A stretch of 64,000 bases of DNA, taken from positions 2,180,177 to 2,244,176 of the forward strand of contig NZ_VDZU01000001.1 of the NCBI RefSeq assembly GCF_007673525.1, given 5' to 3'. Positions within the stretch are counted from its first letter, which is position 1; every line of letters begins with the position of its first letter. Below are positions 51,111-61,036 of the stretch, piece after piece. A program made the position numbers and the translations under genes. The notes under the pieces are model-generated. The model saw only the letters and a list, made by a program, of their open reading frames with translations, was not told the origin of the DNA and ran no database searches. Source of the stretch: Fictibacillus phosphorivorans (lineage in GTDB: Bacteria; Bacillota; Bacilli; Bacillales; Fictibacillaceae).

Positions 51111-52565
51111 GTGAAGTTAAAAGCTTTATTAAGTCACTTATCTATACAACCTACCATTGAGGATGATCCTGAGATCACAGGCATTACATCCCACTCTAAA
51201 AAAGTTCAGCCCGGAAACTTGTTTTTTGCGATTTCAGGTGTTCAAGCTGATGGCCATCAGTACATACAAGAAGCGTTTGATAATGGTGCGGCAGCTGTCA
51301 TCGGTGAATATGATGAGAACATAGGTCCTGGTATTTATATATACGCGGAAGAAACGAAGCGTTTATTAAGTCTTGCCGCTTCCTACTTTTATGAAGAGCC
51401 ATATAAAAAACATAAGATGACGGGCATTACAGGAACGAACGGTAAAACAACAACATCCTTTTTATTACAGCATATCCTCAATGTACACGGTATGACTTCT
51501 GCTCTTTTTGGTACGGTATATCATTATATCAATTCCGCAATTGTGAAAAGTTCACATACTACACCAGATCCTGTTACCCTTCAGAAGATGCTTTTGGAAA
51601 GCGATGATGATGTAGTAGTTATGGAAGTTAGTTCACATGGGATCGAACAGAATAGGATAGATGGGATAACGTATGATCAAGCGATCTTTCTAAATCTAAC
51701 TCATGATCATCTTGATTATCATGGAACGATGGAATCATACTTTCTCTGTAAATCTAAATTGTTTTCATACTTGAAGAATAAAGGGACAGCCCTTATCTGC
51801 AGTGAAGGTGAGTATGGCAAGCGGTTAAGGGATGAACTGCGGTTAAAAAACGACTTGCAGGTTTGGACCTATGGTAAACGAAAGTCTGATGATTTTTATA
51901 TTGAAGACGTCGGAATTGATTCTTTTAACCTTGTGCATGAAACATTACAGGTGACCGTTTCATTACCATTACCAGGAGAATATAACGCCCTTAATACGAC
52001 TGCTGCGATCGCAGCTGCATTAGATTATGGGATACCGATAAAGAACTCTGTTGAATATCTAAAAAGTTTCGGAGGAATTCCGGGTCGCTTTGAAGAAATC
52101 ACACTCTATAACGGGACAGAAGTTATCGTTGATTATGCGCATACTCCTGATGGAGTTTCTCAAGTGCTTGAAGCCGCGAGTAAAAAAGCAGGAGATCGTC
52201 CTCTTTATCATGTTTTTGGATTTAGAGGAAACAGAGATCTATCGAAACGGACTGATATGATTAAGATCTCATTAGAATACAGTACGAAGACCGTCTTGAC
52301 GGTAGATGACTTAAACGGTATAGATCGTGATCAATTACTTCTTGAAACGGAAGAAGCGATTCCTAGATCTTCTCACCAGCCTGTGATCATAGAAGATCGG
52401 ACTGAAGCTATATTCTTTGCTCTTAAAGAAGCTCCAGCAAATTCAGTAGTAATCATTACGGGTAAAGGGCCAGAAAAGTATAAAGAAACATACAATCACC
52501 CTTCAACGTCTGATCTTGATTCTGTAGAGCTCTACCAAACGCTAAACAAACCGACTTGTATCTAA
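51111..52565 (+). CDS. Divergent MurE-like Mur ligase
   Basis: The 484-residue protein has all three Mur-ligase domains: an N-terminal UDP-MurNAc-binding part (ITSHSKKVQPGNLFFAISG), ATP loop ITGTNGKTTTSF (near 106-117), MEVSSHGIEQNRIDG and LNLTHDHLDYHGTM, and a C-terminal domain with VDYAHTPDGVSQVLEA. It is MurE-like, but at the position of the amino-acid-selecting DNPR motif it reads TVDDLNGIDRDQL, and GAGGDRDKGKR is replaced by GFRGNRDLSKR. It may therefore use a different amino acid or be a paralog outside the dcw cluster. GTG start after AAAGGAT. Monocistronic. Confidence 0.83.
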   Translation: MKLKALLSHLSIQPTIEDDPEITGITSHSKKVQPGNLFFAISGVQADGHQYIQEAFDNGAAAVIGEYDENIGPGIYIYAEETKRLLSLAASYFYEEPYKKHKMTGITGTNGKTTTSFLLQHILNVHGMTSALFGTVYHYINSAIVKSSHTTPDPVTLQKMLLESDDDVVVMEVSSHGIEQNRIDGITYDQAIFLNLTHDHLDYHGTMESYFLCKSKLFSYLKNKGTALICSEGEYGKRLRDELRLKNDLQVWTYGKRKSDDFYIEDVGIDSFNLVHETLQVTVSLPLPGEYNALNTTAAIAAALDYGIPIKNSVEYLKSFGGIPGRFEEITLYNGTEVIVDYAHTPDGVSQVLEAASKKAGDRPLYHVFGFRGNRDLSKRTDMIKISLEYSTKTVLTVDDLNGIDRDQLLLETEEAIPRSSHQPVIIEDRTEAIFFALKEAPANSVVIITGKGPEKYKETYNHPSTSDLDSVELYQTLNKPTCI

Positions 52566-52587
52566 GAAATACAACTAATCAAAAGGA

Positions 52588-52621
52588 ACAGCACCCTCAT
52601 CAAAGAGAGTGCTGTTTTTTT
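52588..52621 (+). terminator. Intrinsic terminator after the MurE-like gene
   Basis: An 11-bp stem with one mismatch (52588-52598 with 52605-52615) is followed by seven T. Confidence 0.88.
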
Positions 52622-52711
52622 GAAAGCTTTTTAGATCTTGTAATGGGTTTTCCGTTTTAGATGCTTGCTTCTTACAATTCGGTCAACCATTTTCACTCTT
52701 AAGAATGACGA

Positions 52712-55700
52712 TTATTTTTCAAGCTTTTTCATCTTTGTAAGTGAGTTGTTCAGTTCTTGAATTCTTGCCTCAAGATCACCAGGCTTCTTTAGTTCTTCAA
52801 AATAGTTGACAATTTGATTGATCATGTGAGTCTTGAATTCGTTTTCTGTGTTGACTAAAACCGTTTCATAGTGGTGTGTGAGTTTCGTATCAGCTTCCCA
52901 CAGCCAATTTTCTACTTCACTGTCTATTTCATCAATAAGGTGGTTCTTCAGTTCGTTTGAACCATTTTGTTCAAAGAACTGTTTCGGATTTTTAAAATAA
53001 GATAGCCACCTCTTATGTTTCGATTCATCCTTTATCTCAAAATCTAAAAAGAAGGATGGCGTTTTAAATAGATCTGCTGTTTCATTTCTCTCTTGCAGAC
53101 TTACGCCTCCTTGACTTGCATTAGAGATCAAATGAGCTACTTTTTCTTTCATGTCTTTTTGTATCCAATGATCTAAACGTAACGAACATGCTTTGAACTC
53201 TTGATTCAAATCATGCGAGATCTTACCAAAAAGTTCCCCTATGCATTGCGCTAACGCACTCTTAGAACTTTGAACCGCAGCCGGATGAATCGTTTCTTTA
53301 TAAAAATCATGATAACGTATCAATACACGTTGTCTTACATAATACAAAAGTTCTTTTTGTTCTTGAAGAAATTGTTTTTTCGATATTCTAATATAATCAT
53401 TACTGAAATTGATCAGTGTGTTTTCTCTCTTCTGAAGAAGCTCTAAATACTCGTCTTCTTTTTCCATTCTCTGAACTGTTTCTTTGATCATATTTTCAAT
53501 GACAGTGTTTGCATGGGTTATGGAAGATCTTGCACTCTTGATCATGGTGTTTTCCAACTCATTTTCGATGTAATGAGTTAAGCTTGATGAAAATGCATCA
53601 AACCCGCTTTCTGATCGCTTACTTGCGATCAGTTCGTTCTTACTCGAAACCGGGAATAATCTCGGGTTTCTGATACCAAATGCAAGGAGGTTGTTCTTTA
53701 CATGTAGCACAACATCATTCTTGTCTTCTTCCGTTTCAGCAAGATCTGCAGCATTGATCGCAAAGAACATCTTATCTGATGAGAAGGTATCTTTAATTCT
53801 TCCTAACTGAATCAAAAATTCTCGATCTGCATATGAAAAGGCATGGTTAAAGTAGGTAAGATAAATGATAATATCAGCGTGTTTCATATATTCAAACGCG
53901 ACTTCTGTATGGCGAGAATGAATCGAATTAGCTCCTGGTGTATCAACGAGCACAAGACCTTTTTCAGTTAACGGACAGCTGAAATAAATCGTTATTTTTT
54001 TTATAAAACAAGCTCTTGTTTCATCGGCAGCATACTCACCGATCTCAGAAATCCCTTTATTTAGAACTTTTCCTAGATGACCGTTAGCCCAAGCGTAACC
54101 TGCTTTGTAAGACGCCAATCTCTCATCTGAAGAATTCAGTAACTCGCTTAATTCTTGATTTGAGGTTTTCAAGAGCATATTGAGCTCCTGCGTTAGTTCT
54201 TCTTCACTCTTCATCTCAATCTTGATCGAACCATGCTGATGTTCACGATCTGGATACCGTATCTCATTAATAGCAGCTGTTGTAGGATTCGGTGAGGATG
54301 GAAGAATACTTTCACCAAATAATGCGTTCGCAAATGATGATTTACCTGCTGAAAACGCACCGAAGAGAACCATCGTAAACGATCGTTTTTCAAGTCTCTC
54401 GTGAAGTTCTTCCATCTCAGCAGCTAAATGTGAGAGCCCTCCGACCGGCTTAAGTATCTTAGCTGCCAATGATAATTTTTCTGTTTCTAGAGGAAGAGAA
54501 TCTTCACTTGAATGTAAAGTAAGAAAATTTTCCTCTTCCAATTGTTCTTCCGCCGTTTCTATTGGTCCTTTATCAAATCTTTCCTTAAACATCTCGATCG
54601 ATAGAGGCTGGTATTCAGCAAGAAACTTTCTTTCAAATTCATCTATTGGTCGATCGCCAGACACATTTTCATAAAGCAGTTCTTGAAGGTCATGTTTTTG
54701 CTCATCCCAGTTTTCTGCGATTTCTTTCTCAAGATATAGCTTTTTTCGATCTTTTTCTAACTTGTTCAACTCTTCTTCCAAGTTTGATAGCTCATTATCT
54801 GTTTTTGAGTTCAAAGATGTTCTAACAGCATTGATACATTCTGTGACCTCTTGACGTGCTTTCTTTTTAATTTCATTGGATAAATTGTTGCAATAGTTTA
54901 AAAGACCTTGCCCTTGTGATGACAAACCCGGTGTGATGAATGAATGCAACATGTCTTTGTCGGCTTTTATAGGTTCCCAATCTGGGAGATTATGGTCTAC
55001 CTCTTTTTGAAGAGAGCTTACAAAGTTTTGAGCATGCCAGTTGATATGAGCATCGATCGATTTCTGTAGAATTTCTAATAACTCTTCTATTCGAACAGTC
55101 CGTTCTTGCTCTGTTTTTTGTTTTGAAAAGAATAGCCCTATTTTAAAGTCTGTTTTAGCAGATTCAAGAAAGGAGCTTGCTTTTTCTCTCGTCTCATATG
55201 GCATTAATTGTGCGGATTCTAGAATATTAATAAGTTGGTCCTTAACACTTTCTTCTTTTTCATTGATGACCTGTTTTATCTTAGATCTCTTTTTTGTTAG
55301 ATCTTCATGTTCTTGAGACAATGAAGCTAACCTCTGGCTAACAACATCAATGGTTGTTAAACCTTCTTCTTTTCTTTCTACAAATTCATGTACAAACTGC
55401 TGAAGCTGATTATTCACTTGTTTTAAAAGAAGGGCGTCTTTATTTTGCTCAATTCTTTTTAAATAAGCCATTAGCGCAGTTAGGTCATTGTGCGACAAAT
55501 CTTGTCTCTTAACACTGGTGAAAAAGATATGTTCTTTCGGTATCCCAAGAGATTGAAAAGAGGCAAACACGTTTTCCTTAAAAGCTGTAAACTTCAACTC
55601 TTCTTCACGGTGCTTATCAATCTGGTTAACGATTAAGCGGACATCTTTCCCTCTTTTGATCAGTGATGAGATGAATGCCATGTTCGTTTCAGAGAGTATA

Positions 55701-56233
55701 TGATTATAATCCATTACATAAAAGATCAGATCCGAAAGATAGACGACGTTTTCTGTCGCTTTCTTATGAAGAGGGTCAGTCGAATCAATTCCTGGTGTGT
55801 CGTAAAAAGCGATATTCTCTACGTTCTTTTCGTCACCGCCATAATAGATCTCTATCTCCTCAACAAGCTCTGCATCTTTACAGAGCTCTTTTATCTCATT
55901 TACGTCATATGGAGCGTGGAATGTAACCACTTCTTTGTTTTTTAGAGTAACAACTGCTCTTTCCTCTCCTCTTACCATCTTAACGATGTTTGCACTTGTA
56001 GGAATCGGAGAGGACGGAAGTATGCCTGTTTCTGAAAGTGCATTGATCAAGCTAGATTTTCCTGCGGAAAAATGCCCGCAAAAAGCTATAGCAAACTCTT
56101 CCTTTGCTACCTTAAGGAATAGTTTGCTTAATTGATCTTCTTCTTTTTTATTGTCCGTTTTTTGAAATACTTCATATAATCCGATCAATCTCTGTTTTTC
56201 TGTTATCAATAATTCTTTTTCAGTTGACTTCAT
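52712..56233 (-). CDS. dynA: Bacterial dynamin-like protein with two GTPase domains (DynA)
   Basis: DynA tethers and fuses membranes and supports membrane repair under stress. The roughly 1173-residue protein is a head-to-tail duplication. GTPase 1 has GHFSAGKSS (near 53-61), DTPGID and VNQIDK. GTPase 2 has GAFSAGKSS (near 625), DTPGAN and INAAD. Long helical stalk regions lie after each. The length matches B. subtilis DynA/YpbR (about 1193). The frame opens at GTG 56242 within the AGGTGG site, so the ATG at 56231-56233 is chosen. In B. subtilis it neighbours ypcP; here it lies about 23 kb away. Confidence 0.95.
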   Translation of the reverse strand: MKSTEKELLITEKQRLIGLYEVFQKTDNKKEEDQLSKLFLKVAKEEFAIAFCGHFSAGKSSLINALSETGILPSSPIPTSANIVKMVRGEERAVVTLKNKEVVTFHAPYDVNEIKELCKDAELVEEIEIYYGGDEKNVENIAFYDTPGIDSTDPLHKKATENVVYLSDLIFYVMDYNHILSETNMAFISSLIKRGKDVRLIVNQIDKHREEELKFTAFKENVFASFQSLGIPKEHIFFTSVKRQDLSHNDLTALMAYLKRIEQNKDALLLKQVNNQLQQFVHEFVERKEEGLTTIDVVSQRLASLSQEHEDLTKKRSKIKQVINEKEESVKDQLINILESAQLMPYETREKASSFLESAKTDFKIGLFFSKQKTEQERTVRIEELLEILQKSIDAHINWHAQNFVSSLQKEVDHNLPDWEPIKADKDMLHSFITPGLSSQGQGLLNYCNNLSNEIKKKARQEVTECINAVRTSLNSKTDNELSNLEEELNKLEKDRKKLYLEKEIAENWDEQKHDLQELLYENVSGDRPIDEFERKFLAEYQPLSIEMFKERFDKGPIETAEEQLEEENFLTLHSSEDSLPLETEKLSLAAKILKPVGGLSHLAAEMEELHERLEKRSFTMVLFGAFSAGKSSFANALFGESILPSSPNPTTAAINEIRYPDREHQHGSIKIEMKSEEELTQELNMLLKTSNQELSELLNSSDERLASYKAGYAWANGHLGKVLNKGISEIGEYAADETRACFIKKITIYFSCPLTEKGLVLVDTPGANSIHSRHTEVAFEYMKHADIIIYLTYFNHAFSYADREFLIQLGRIKDTFSSDKMFFAINAADLAETEEDKNDVVLHVKNNLLAFGIRNPRLFPVSSKNELIASKRSESGFDAFSSSLTHYIENELENTMIKSARSSITHANTVIENMIKETVQRMEKEDEYLELLQKRENTLINFSNDYIRISKKQFLQEQKELLYYVRQRVLIRYHDFYKETIHPAAVQSSKSALAQCIGELFGKISHDLNQEFKACSLRLDHWIQKDMKEKVAHLISNASQGGVSLQERNETADLFKTPSFFLDFEIKDESKHKRWLSYFKNPKQFFEQNGSNELKNHLIDEIDSEVENWLWEADTKLTHHYETVLVNTENEFKTHMINQIVNYFEELKKPGDLEARIQELNNSLTKMKKLEK

Positions 56234-56304
56234 CGTATCCACCTGTCTTCAATACTGTATCACTATCCACTTTACCATATATATGATAGCGATTTCACCA
56301 TTGA

Positions 56305-56880
56305 TTATCTATTATCTTGGAATCCGAATGAGTTATTTTGAATGGAGTTAAAAAAATACGCCATAAAGTATTCATCTTCAAATTTGCCTTCTATGATCAC
56401 TTGATCTCTTTGCTTTCCTTCTATTATAAAACCTGCTTTTTCATAAACTCTTACTGCCTTTTCGTTTCCAGAAAAAACAGTAAGCCATATCTTATGTAGA
56501 TTGTTAGTCTCTCCCCATCTTAACGTATGGGCCAGAAGTTCTTTTCCAATACCAAGGCCTTGTGCTTCTGGATGAATCCAAGTTCTAAAAACACCGGTGT
56601 GTTTTTTCATTTGAAGTTCTCCTTTTAGCACTCTAGCGATCCCTACAACTTTTTTATTTCGTTCGACAGCTGTGTATAGATTCCCCTTACGCTTAACCTC
56701 ATGAATAAACTCAATCTCTTCTGAAACTGAATGAAGCTCCTCTTTTTGAAGATATCTACCGGCTTTTACGATCGTTTCTACATGTTTTGTGATATCTGCT
56801 GCATCTTTTTCTTCTACGGGTCTTAAGATGATCTCTTCCCCATTTTTAGCTGTAAAGAAGAAGTTGTCCCCATCTGGCAT
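56305..56880 (-). CDS. GNAT family N-acetyltransferase
   Basis: The 191-residue protein is a GNAT acetyltransferase. The acetyl-CoA loop WIHPEAQGLGIGKELLAHTLRWG lies near 100-122, followed by KIWLTVFSGNEKAVRVYEKAGFIIEG, the common C-terminal pattern. Substrate unknown; it resembles the RimI/RimL-like small-molecule group. GGAGG is well spaced before the ATG. It lies between dynA and a phosphodiesterase gene, all on the minus strand with gaps of about 60-70 nt. Confidence 0.85.
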   Translation of the reverse strand: MPDGDNFFFTAKNGEEIILRPVEEKDAADITKHVETIVKAGRYLQKEELHSVSEEIEFIHEVKRKGNLYTAVERNKKVVGIARVLKGELQMKKHTGVFRTWIHPEAQGLGIGKELLAHTLRWGETNNLHKIWLTVFSGNEKAVRVYEKAGFIIEGKQRDQVIIEGKFEDEYFMAYFFNSIQNNSFGFQDNR

Positions 56881-56941
56881 GGCTTTATTCCTCCAAAAGT
56901 TATGATTGTATTATTATGTCTTCTTTACAGGTTGTCATGCA

Positions 56942-57442
56942 TCAAGAAAAATAATGATGATTGAGTATGATCGATGACTGATCGATCATTGCAATGCCAT
57001 ATGAAAACCGTTTCTGCCTTCTTTTATCTGTTGGCGAACCGGGATTAAAAAGGATTGTATTCCCCTTTCGCTCATGAAAAGGGATGTGGGAGTGTCCAAA
57101 TATGATCAGGTCAGCTTGATCTCCTTCACATTCTCTATATGCGCGTTCTGGTGTCGATCTTCCTTTTCCAAGATGTCCATGAACCATTGCAATTTTTATA
57201 TCTTCCATATCAACAAGTACTTTTTCAGGCAGAGTTTTGCTCCAATCCTCTTTGTCTACGTTCCCCTTTACTCCATAAATTGGCGCATACGTTTTAAGTT
57301 CTTCGTAAACAGATTGAGCTGTCCAGTCTCCTGCATGAAAAATGTAATCAATTTCGTTTCTTAGAATGTCTCGAATTGGTTCAGGAAATATCGTTCCTTT
57401 TTTCGGCATATGTGTATCAGAAATTATTAGGATTTTTTTCAA
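56942..57442 (-). CDS. YfcE/MJ0936-type metallophosphodiesterase
   Basis: The 166-residue calcineurin-like phosphoesterase has the metal motifs ILIISDTHMPKKG (D-x-H), YIFHAGDWTAQ (GD), GVKGNVDKED (GNxD), VHGHLG and IFGHSHIPF (GHSH). It hydrolyses phosphodiesters in vitro in related proteins; the cell substrate is unknown. The frame opens at 57475, but TTG at 57440-57442, 9 nt after AAAGAGG, gives the family N-terminus MKKILIISDTHMP and is preferred. It is the gene downstream of cshA, separated from it by a terminator. Confidence 0.87.
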   Translation of the reverse strand: MKKILIISDTHMPKKGTIFPEPIRDILRNEIDYIFHAGDWTAQSVYEELKTYAPIYGVKGNVDKEDWSKTLPEKVLVDMEDIKIAMVHGHLGKGRSTPERAYRECEGDQADLIIFGHSHIPFHERKGNTILFNPGSPTDKRRQKRFSYGIAMIDQSSIILNHHYFS

Positions 57443-57540
57443 CTCAGTAAACCTCTTTTCATGAGCCACCATCATTTATGGCTGTTTTTTTATAATGCTA
57501 TTTCATAAGATTTATTTAAACATAGTTAGAAAACGAAAAC

Positions 57541-57570
57541 AAAAAAGCAAGGGAGACTTTCTCCCTTGCT
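57541..57570 (-). terminator. Intrinsic terminator after cshA
   Basis: A perfect 10-bp stem (57547-57556 with 57560-57569) is followed on the minus strand by TTTTTT. Confidence 0.9.
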
Positions 57571-57582
57571 TCTTAGTATGAT

Positions 57583-59124
57583 TTATCTGTTTTTAAAGTC
57601 TTCACGAACACGTTTTTGTGAACGGTATGATTGATCACGGCTGCCGCTGCTGCTGCTGCGGTTTCCACCATCGCGAGAACCACTGCGCTCGCCTTTAGAG
57701 TATCCAGAACGGCGATTATCTCTTCCGCCTCCACCCTCTCTTTTAGGGCCTCCTCCAGAACGTCTACGATCAGAGAAACGATTATTAGGACGTCTCTTTT
57801 TAACTGATAGTGGCGGCTCATCTGTAAGGTTGATCGGAGTCGTATCAGGTTCTTTCGTAAGAAGCTTAAGCGCTGCAGCTAAAAGTGTTACAGAATCGTT
57901 CTCTTCTAGTAACTCAACTGCTGTTTGCTTATAACCGTTAAAGTTATCTTGCTCAACAACTTCCATCAATTTTTCAAGTGTGATCTGCTGTTGTCCTTCC
58001 ATTGCTTCTGATACAGAAGGAATCGCACGTTTTACCATTTTACGCTTTGTAATTTTTTCGATCGTGTATAGGTGATCGATTTCACGCGGTGTGATAAACG
58101 TTAATGCATAACCAGTTTTTCCTGCACGTCCAGTACGTCCAATACGGTGAACATAGCTTTCTGGATCTTGAGGAATATCGAAGTTATAAACGTGAGAAAC
58201 ACCAGAGATGTCAAGACCACGAGCAGCTACGTCTGTTGCAACAAGAACTTCGATCGTGTTGTTTTTGAACGCACGTAACACTTTGTCACGTTTAGCTTGC
58301 GGAAGGTCACCGTGGATTCCTTCAGCTGAATATCCGCGTTTACTTAATGCTTCAGACAATTCATCTACACGACGCTTCGTACGTCCGAAAACGATCGCAA
58401 GCTCTGGAGAGTGAATATCCATGAAGCGGCATAACGCATCAAACTTTTGACGTTCTTTAACTTCAACATATTCTTGCTCAATGTTCTTAACAGTCATTTC
58501 AGACGCTTTTACTTTGATAAGTAATACGTCCTTCATGAATTTTGCAGCCAAGTTTTGAATCTGCTTAGGCATCGTTGCAGAGAAAAGCATCGTGTGACGT
58601 TCTGTAGGAACATTTTCTAAGATCTTTTCGATGTCTTCAACAAATCCCATGTTAAGCATTTCATCAGCTTCATCAAGCACAACTGTATGAACGCTATCAA
58701 GCTTTAATGTTTTTCTGTTAATGTGGTCTTGCACACGTCCTGGTGTACCTACTACGATGTGTGGACCATTTTTTAATGCTTTAATTTGTCGAACAATGGA
58801 TTGTCCACCATAAATCGGTAATGTTTTGATTCCTTTAAATTGACCGATTTTATTGAGTTCTTCTGCTACTTGAACAGCTAACTCACGAGTTGGAGCTAAT
58901 ACGATTCCTTGAACGAATCGTGATCTAGTATCCATTTTTTCGATTAGCGGTATACCAAACGCAGCTGTCTTACCAGTCCCTGTTTGTGCCTGGCCAATAA
59001 GGTCAGTCCCCTTAAGTGCTGTTGGAATGGTATCACGCTGAATCGGTGTTGCTTCCTCAAATCCCATGTTATTAATGGATTGAAGCAACTCAGGACTTAG
59101 TCCTAGTTCTTGAAATGTTGTCAA
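57583..59124 (-). CDS. cshA: DEAD-box ATP-dependent RNA helicase CshA
   Basis: CshA unwinds RNA in the degradosome, ribosome assembly and cold growth. The 513-residue protein has the Q motif ([14 protein letters not shown]...PIQ), Walker [38 protein letters not shown] and [11 protein letters not shown] basic RGG/Ser-rich tail (about 440-513) suits RNA binding. The start is TTG at 59122-59124, 8 nt after AAGGAG. An out-of-frame open frame over the tail (57573-57821) is a shadow of its low complexity. Upstream lies a long leader region. Confidence 0.95.
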   Translation of the reverse strand: MTTFQELGLSPELLQSINNMGFEEATPIQRDTIPTALKGTDLIGQAQTGTGKTAAFGIPLIEKMDTRSRFVQGIVLAPTRELAVQVAEELNKIGQFKGIKTLPIYGGQSIVRQIKALKNGPHIVVGTPGRVQDHINRKTLKLDSVHTVVLDEADEMLNMGFVEDIEKILENVPTERHTMLFSATMPKQIQNLAAKFMKDVLLIKVKASEMTVKNIEQEYVEVKERQKFDALCRFMDIHSPELAIVFGRTKRRVDELSEALSKRGYSAEGIHGDLPQAKRDKVLRAFKNNTIEVLVATDVAARGLDISGVSHVYNFDIPQDPESYVHRIGRTGRAGKTGYALTFITPREIDHLYTIEKITKRKMVKRAIPSVSEAMEGQQQITLEKLMEVVEQDNFNGYKQTAVELLEENDSVTLLAAALKLLTKEPDTTPINLTDEPPLSVKKRRPNNRFSDRRRSGGGPKREGGGGRDNRRSGYSKGERSGSRDGGNRSSSSGSRDQSYRSQKRVREDFKNR

Positions 59125-59594
59125 TGTTCTATCTCCTTTTCTGTGACGAAAAAGGTTTTACGATAACCTCGTGGATCCGGCATGGATTGTCATGTTAAAG
59201 TGCCGGCCAATTTGTTTTTTCAAAATACATCATGATTTGCACATAAAATAGCATTTCCTAATTAAGTATTGATGGGAAATGCTTAGCCATGTGAATATGC
59301 GTAAAAATTAAACGTTAATAGTTACAAGGCTATCCGTAATTCAAACTTGTTCCGTCCATATATATTCCGTTGTTAAACTTATCACGTAAACCTAATAAAT
59401 GCAACTCTTTACATTAGAAGTAGTGTTTAAAGTTTATTCACACAACTCTTTAAACATGTGATATTTCACTTAAACGGTATTATTCTAACCAATGAAGATT
59501 TGAATGAAACGTCTTTTCTTCCGAACGAAAGAATAAATTTTTGAAACCATCGCACGCTAACACTATTATCTTTAGTATGAAAGAAGGACTCTTT
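59125..59594. other. Long intergenic region holding the cshA leader and nhaC promoter
   Basis: These 470 nt contain no supported gene. Two inverted repeats lie on the cshA side: CCGGCA/TGCCGG (59177-59182, 59201-59206) and AGCATTTCC/GGAAATGCT (59250-59258, 59275-59283). Both would be in the cshA 5' leader. Long leaders are common for cold-induced DEAD-box genes. The nhaC half is AT-rich with no clear element. Confidence 0.4.
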
Positions 59595-61007
59595 ATGGAT
59601 CAAAATTGGGTTTCTGTTATTCCGTTCTTAGTGGTAATCCCTATAGCTATCAAGACTAAACAAGTTCTCCCAGGTTTGATCGCAGGTCTTTTGACCGGGT
59701 CTTACCTACTCCAGCCAACCCTCGTTGGCGGATTGGAGAGAATGGTCCAATTTTTAGTGAAAGGACTGGTAGACCCTAAGAACATAAAAATCTTAGTGTT
59801 TTTGTATGCCTTTTCGGGACTCATCTCAATGATTAAACTTTCTGGGGGAATTAAAGGCTTTGTAGAAGAAGCTTCTAACAGGATCGAAACAAAAAAAGGA
59901 GCTTTGTTGCTTACTTATGTGTCTACAATTGGTACTTTTGCTGCTCCAAGTTTTCGTTTCGTCACGATTGCTCCGATCATGAGAGCTCTTTTAAAAAAAG
60001 TAAAGATGTCTACTCAAGAACTCGGCTTTGTCATTGAGACTACAGCAACTCCCATCATTGTATTGATACCGATCGCTACCGCATTTGTTGGATACATGAC
60101 ATCCATTGTAGACATATCGTTAAAGAACGAAAATATTACGGCAGATCCATATTCTCTTTTTATACAGAGCATTCCGTTTAATTTTTTCTCTTTTGTGATG
60201 ATAATCGTAGGGATCTACCTGAGCTTCTTTCATCATTCAAAGTCAACAGAAGAAACAGATCCAAAAGATGTGGGTAAAAGCGAAGAAGATGATTGGCATA
60301 GTTGTGATCCTGCTGTTAATAAGGAACTTCCAAATAAACCATGGAACCTACTTATCCCACTCATTCTGGTCGTATTCCTTACTCTACTTTTAACTTGGTG
60401 GGATGGGTACAAAAAAACGAAAGGAAGTTTTTTTGCAGCCTTCATTTCCGCTGATGTTATGGATGCCATGCTTATTGCACTGTTGTTCACCACAATATTT
60501 ACATTTCTTTTCCTTCGTTTTCAAAAAATGAAAACAAGTGATCTTTTAAATGGGTTTATTTTTGGCGGAAACGAATTGATGAGTGTTATCGTGCTTTTAG
60601 CTGTAGTTTGGGGCTTATCTTCGGTTACTGAAGAACTTGGATTCTCTGCTTTTGTAACTTCATACGCAGGATGGATTCCCGGATCAGTTATCGTCCCTTT
60701 GCTGTTCATCTTTGGCTGTGCCGTCTCCTATTTTATCGGATCTGCCTGGGGTACATGGGGAATATTGATGCCTCTCGGTGTATCGATGGCAGGAGTGGCA
60801 GATGTTTCACTGCCTCTTGTGATCGGAGCAGTCTTTGCAAGTGGAACATTCGGAGCATTCGCCTCGCCTTTAAGTGATGATACGAACACGATCGCACGCA
60901 TTTTAAACCTATCCGTCATAACTTATGCACGATACAAGCTTAAACCAGCACTAATAGCTGCAGCCATAACAGCAGTACTATATGGAGCTACTGTATTCTT
61001 CATTTGA
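59595..61007 (+). CDS. NhaC-family Na+/H+ antiporter-like transporter
   Basis: The 470-residue protein has about 11-12 membrane segments. Patterns such as GLIAGLLTGSYLLQPTL, GTFAAPSFRFVTIAPIM and the late SAWGTWGILMPLGVSMA...GAFASPLSDDTNTIAR belong to the NhaC/ion transporter superfamily; SDDT is a conserved ion-site motif. Sodium/proton exchange or amino acid/proton exchange (as in TyrP- and MleN-like relatives) are both possible. The frame begins at 59541, but the ATG at 59595 follows AAGAAGGA by 6-7 nt. Monocistronic. Confidence 0.83.
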   Translation: MDQNWVSVIPFLVVIPIAIKTKQVLPGLIAGLLTGSYLLQPTLVGGLERMVQFLVKGLVDPKNIKILVFLYAFSGLISMIKLSGGIKGFVEEASNRIETKKGALLLTYVSTIGTFAAPSFRFVTIAPIMRALLKKVKMSTQELGFVIETTATPIIVLIPIATAFVGYMTSIVDISLKNENITADPYSLFIQSIPFNFFSFVMIIVGIYLSFFHHSKSTEETDPKDVGKSEEDDWHSCDPAVNKELPNKPWNLLIPLILVVFLTLLLTWWDGYKKTKGSFFAAFISADVMDAMLIALLFTTIFTFLFLRFQKMKTSDLLNGFIFGGNELMSVIVLLAVVWGLSSVTEELGFSAFVTSYAGWIPGSVIVPLLFIFGCAVSYFIGSAWGTWGILMPLGVSMAGVADVSLPLVIGAVFASGTFGAFASPLSDDTNTIARILNLSVITYARYKLKPALIAAAITAVLYGATVFFI

Positions 61008-61036
61008 ACCTCCTGACTTAGGAGGTTCGTTTTTTT
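61006..61036 (+). terminator. Intrinsic terminator after the NhaC-type gene
   Basis: A perfect 9-bp stem (61006-61014 with 61020-61028) is followed by GTTTTTTT. It overlaps the 3' end of the convergent UDG-like gene. Confidence 0.88.

Noticed and set aside
52712..56233. dynA as a fusion or assembly artefact of two GTPase genes
   Set aside because: The double-GTPase layout and the length are normal for Bacillus DynA.
57573..57821. 82-codon frame over the end of cshA
   Set aside because: It is an out-of-frame reading of the RGG/Ser low-complexity tail, and the Ala-rich product is an artefact of the repeated codons.
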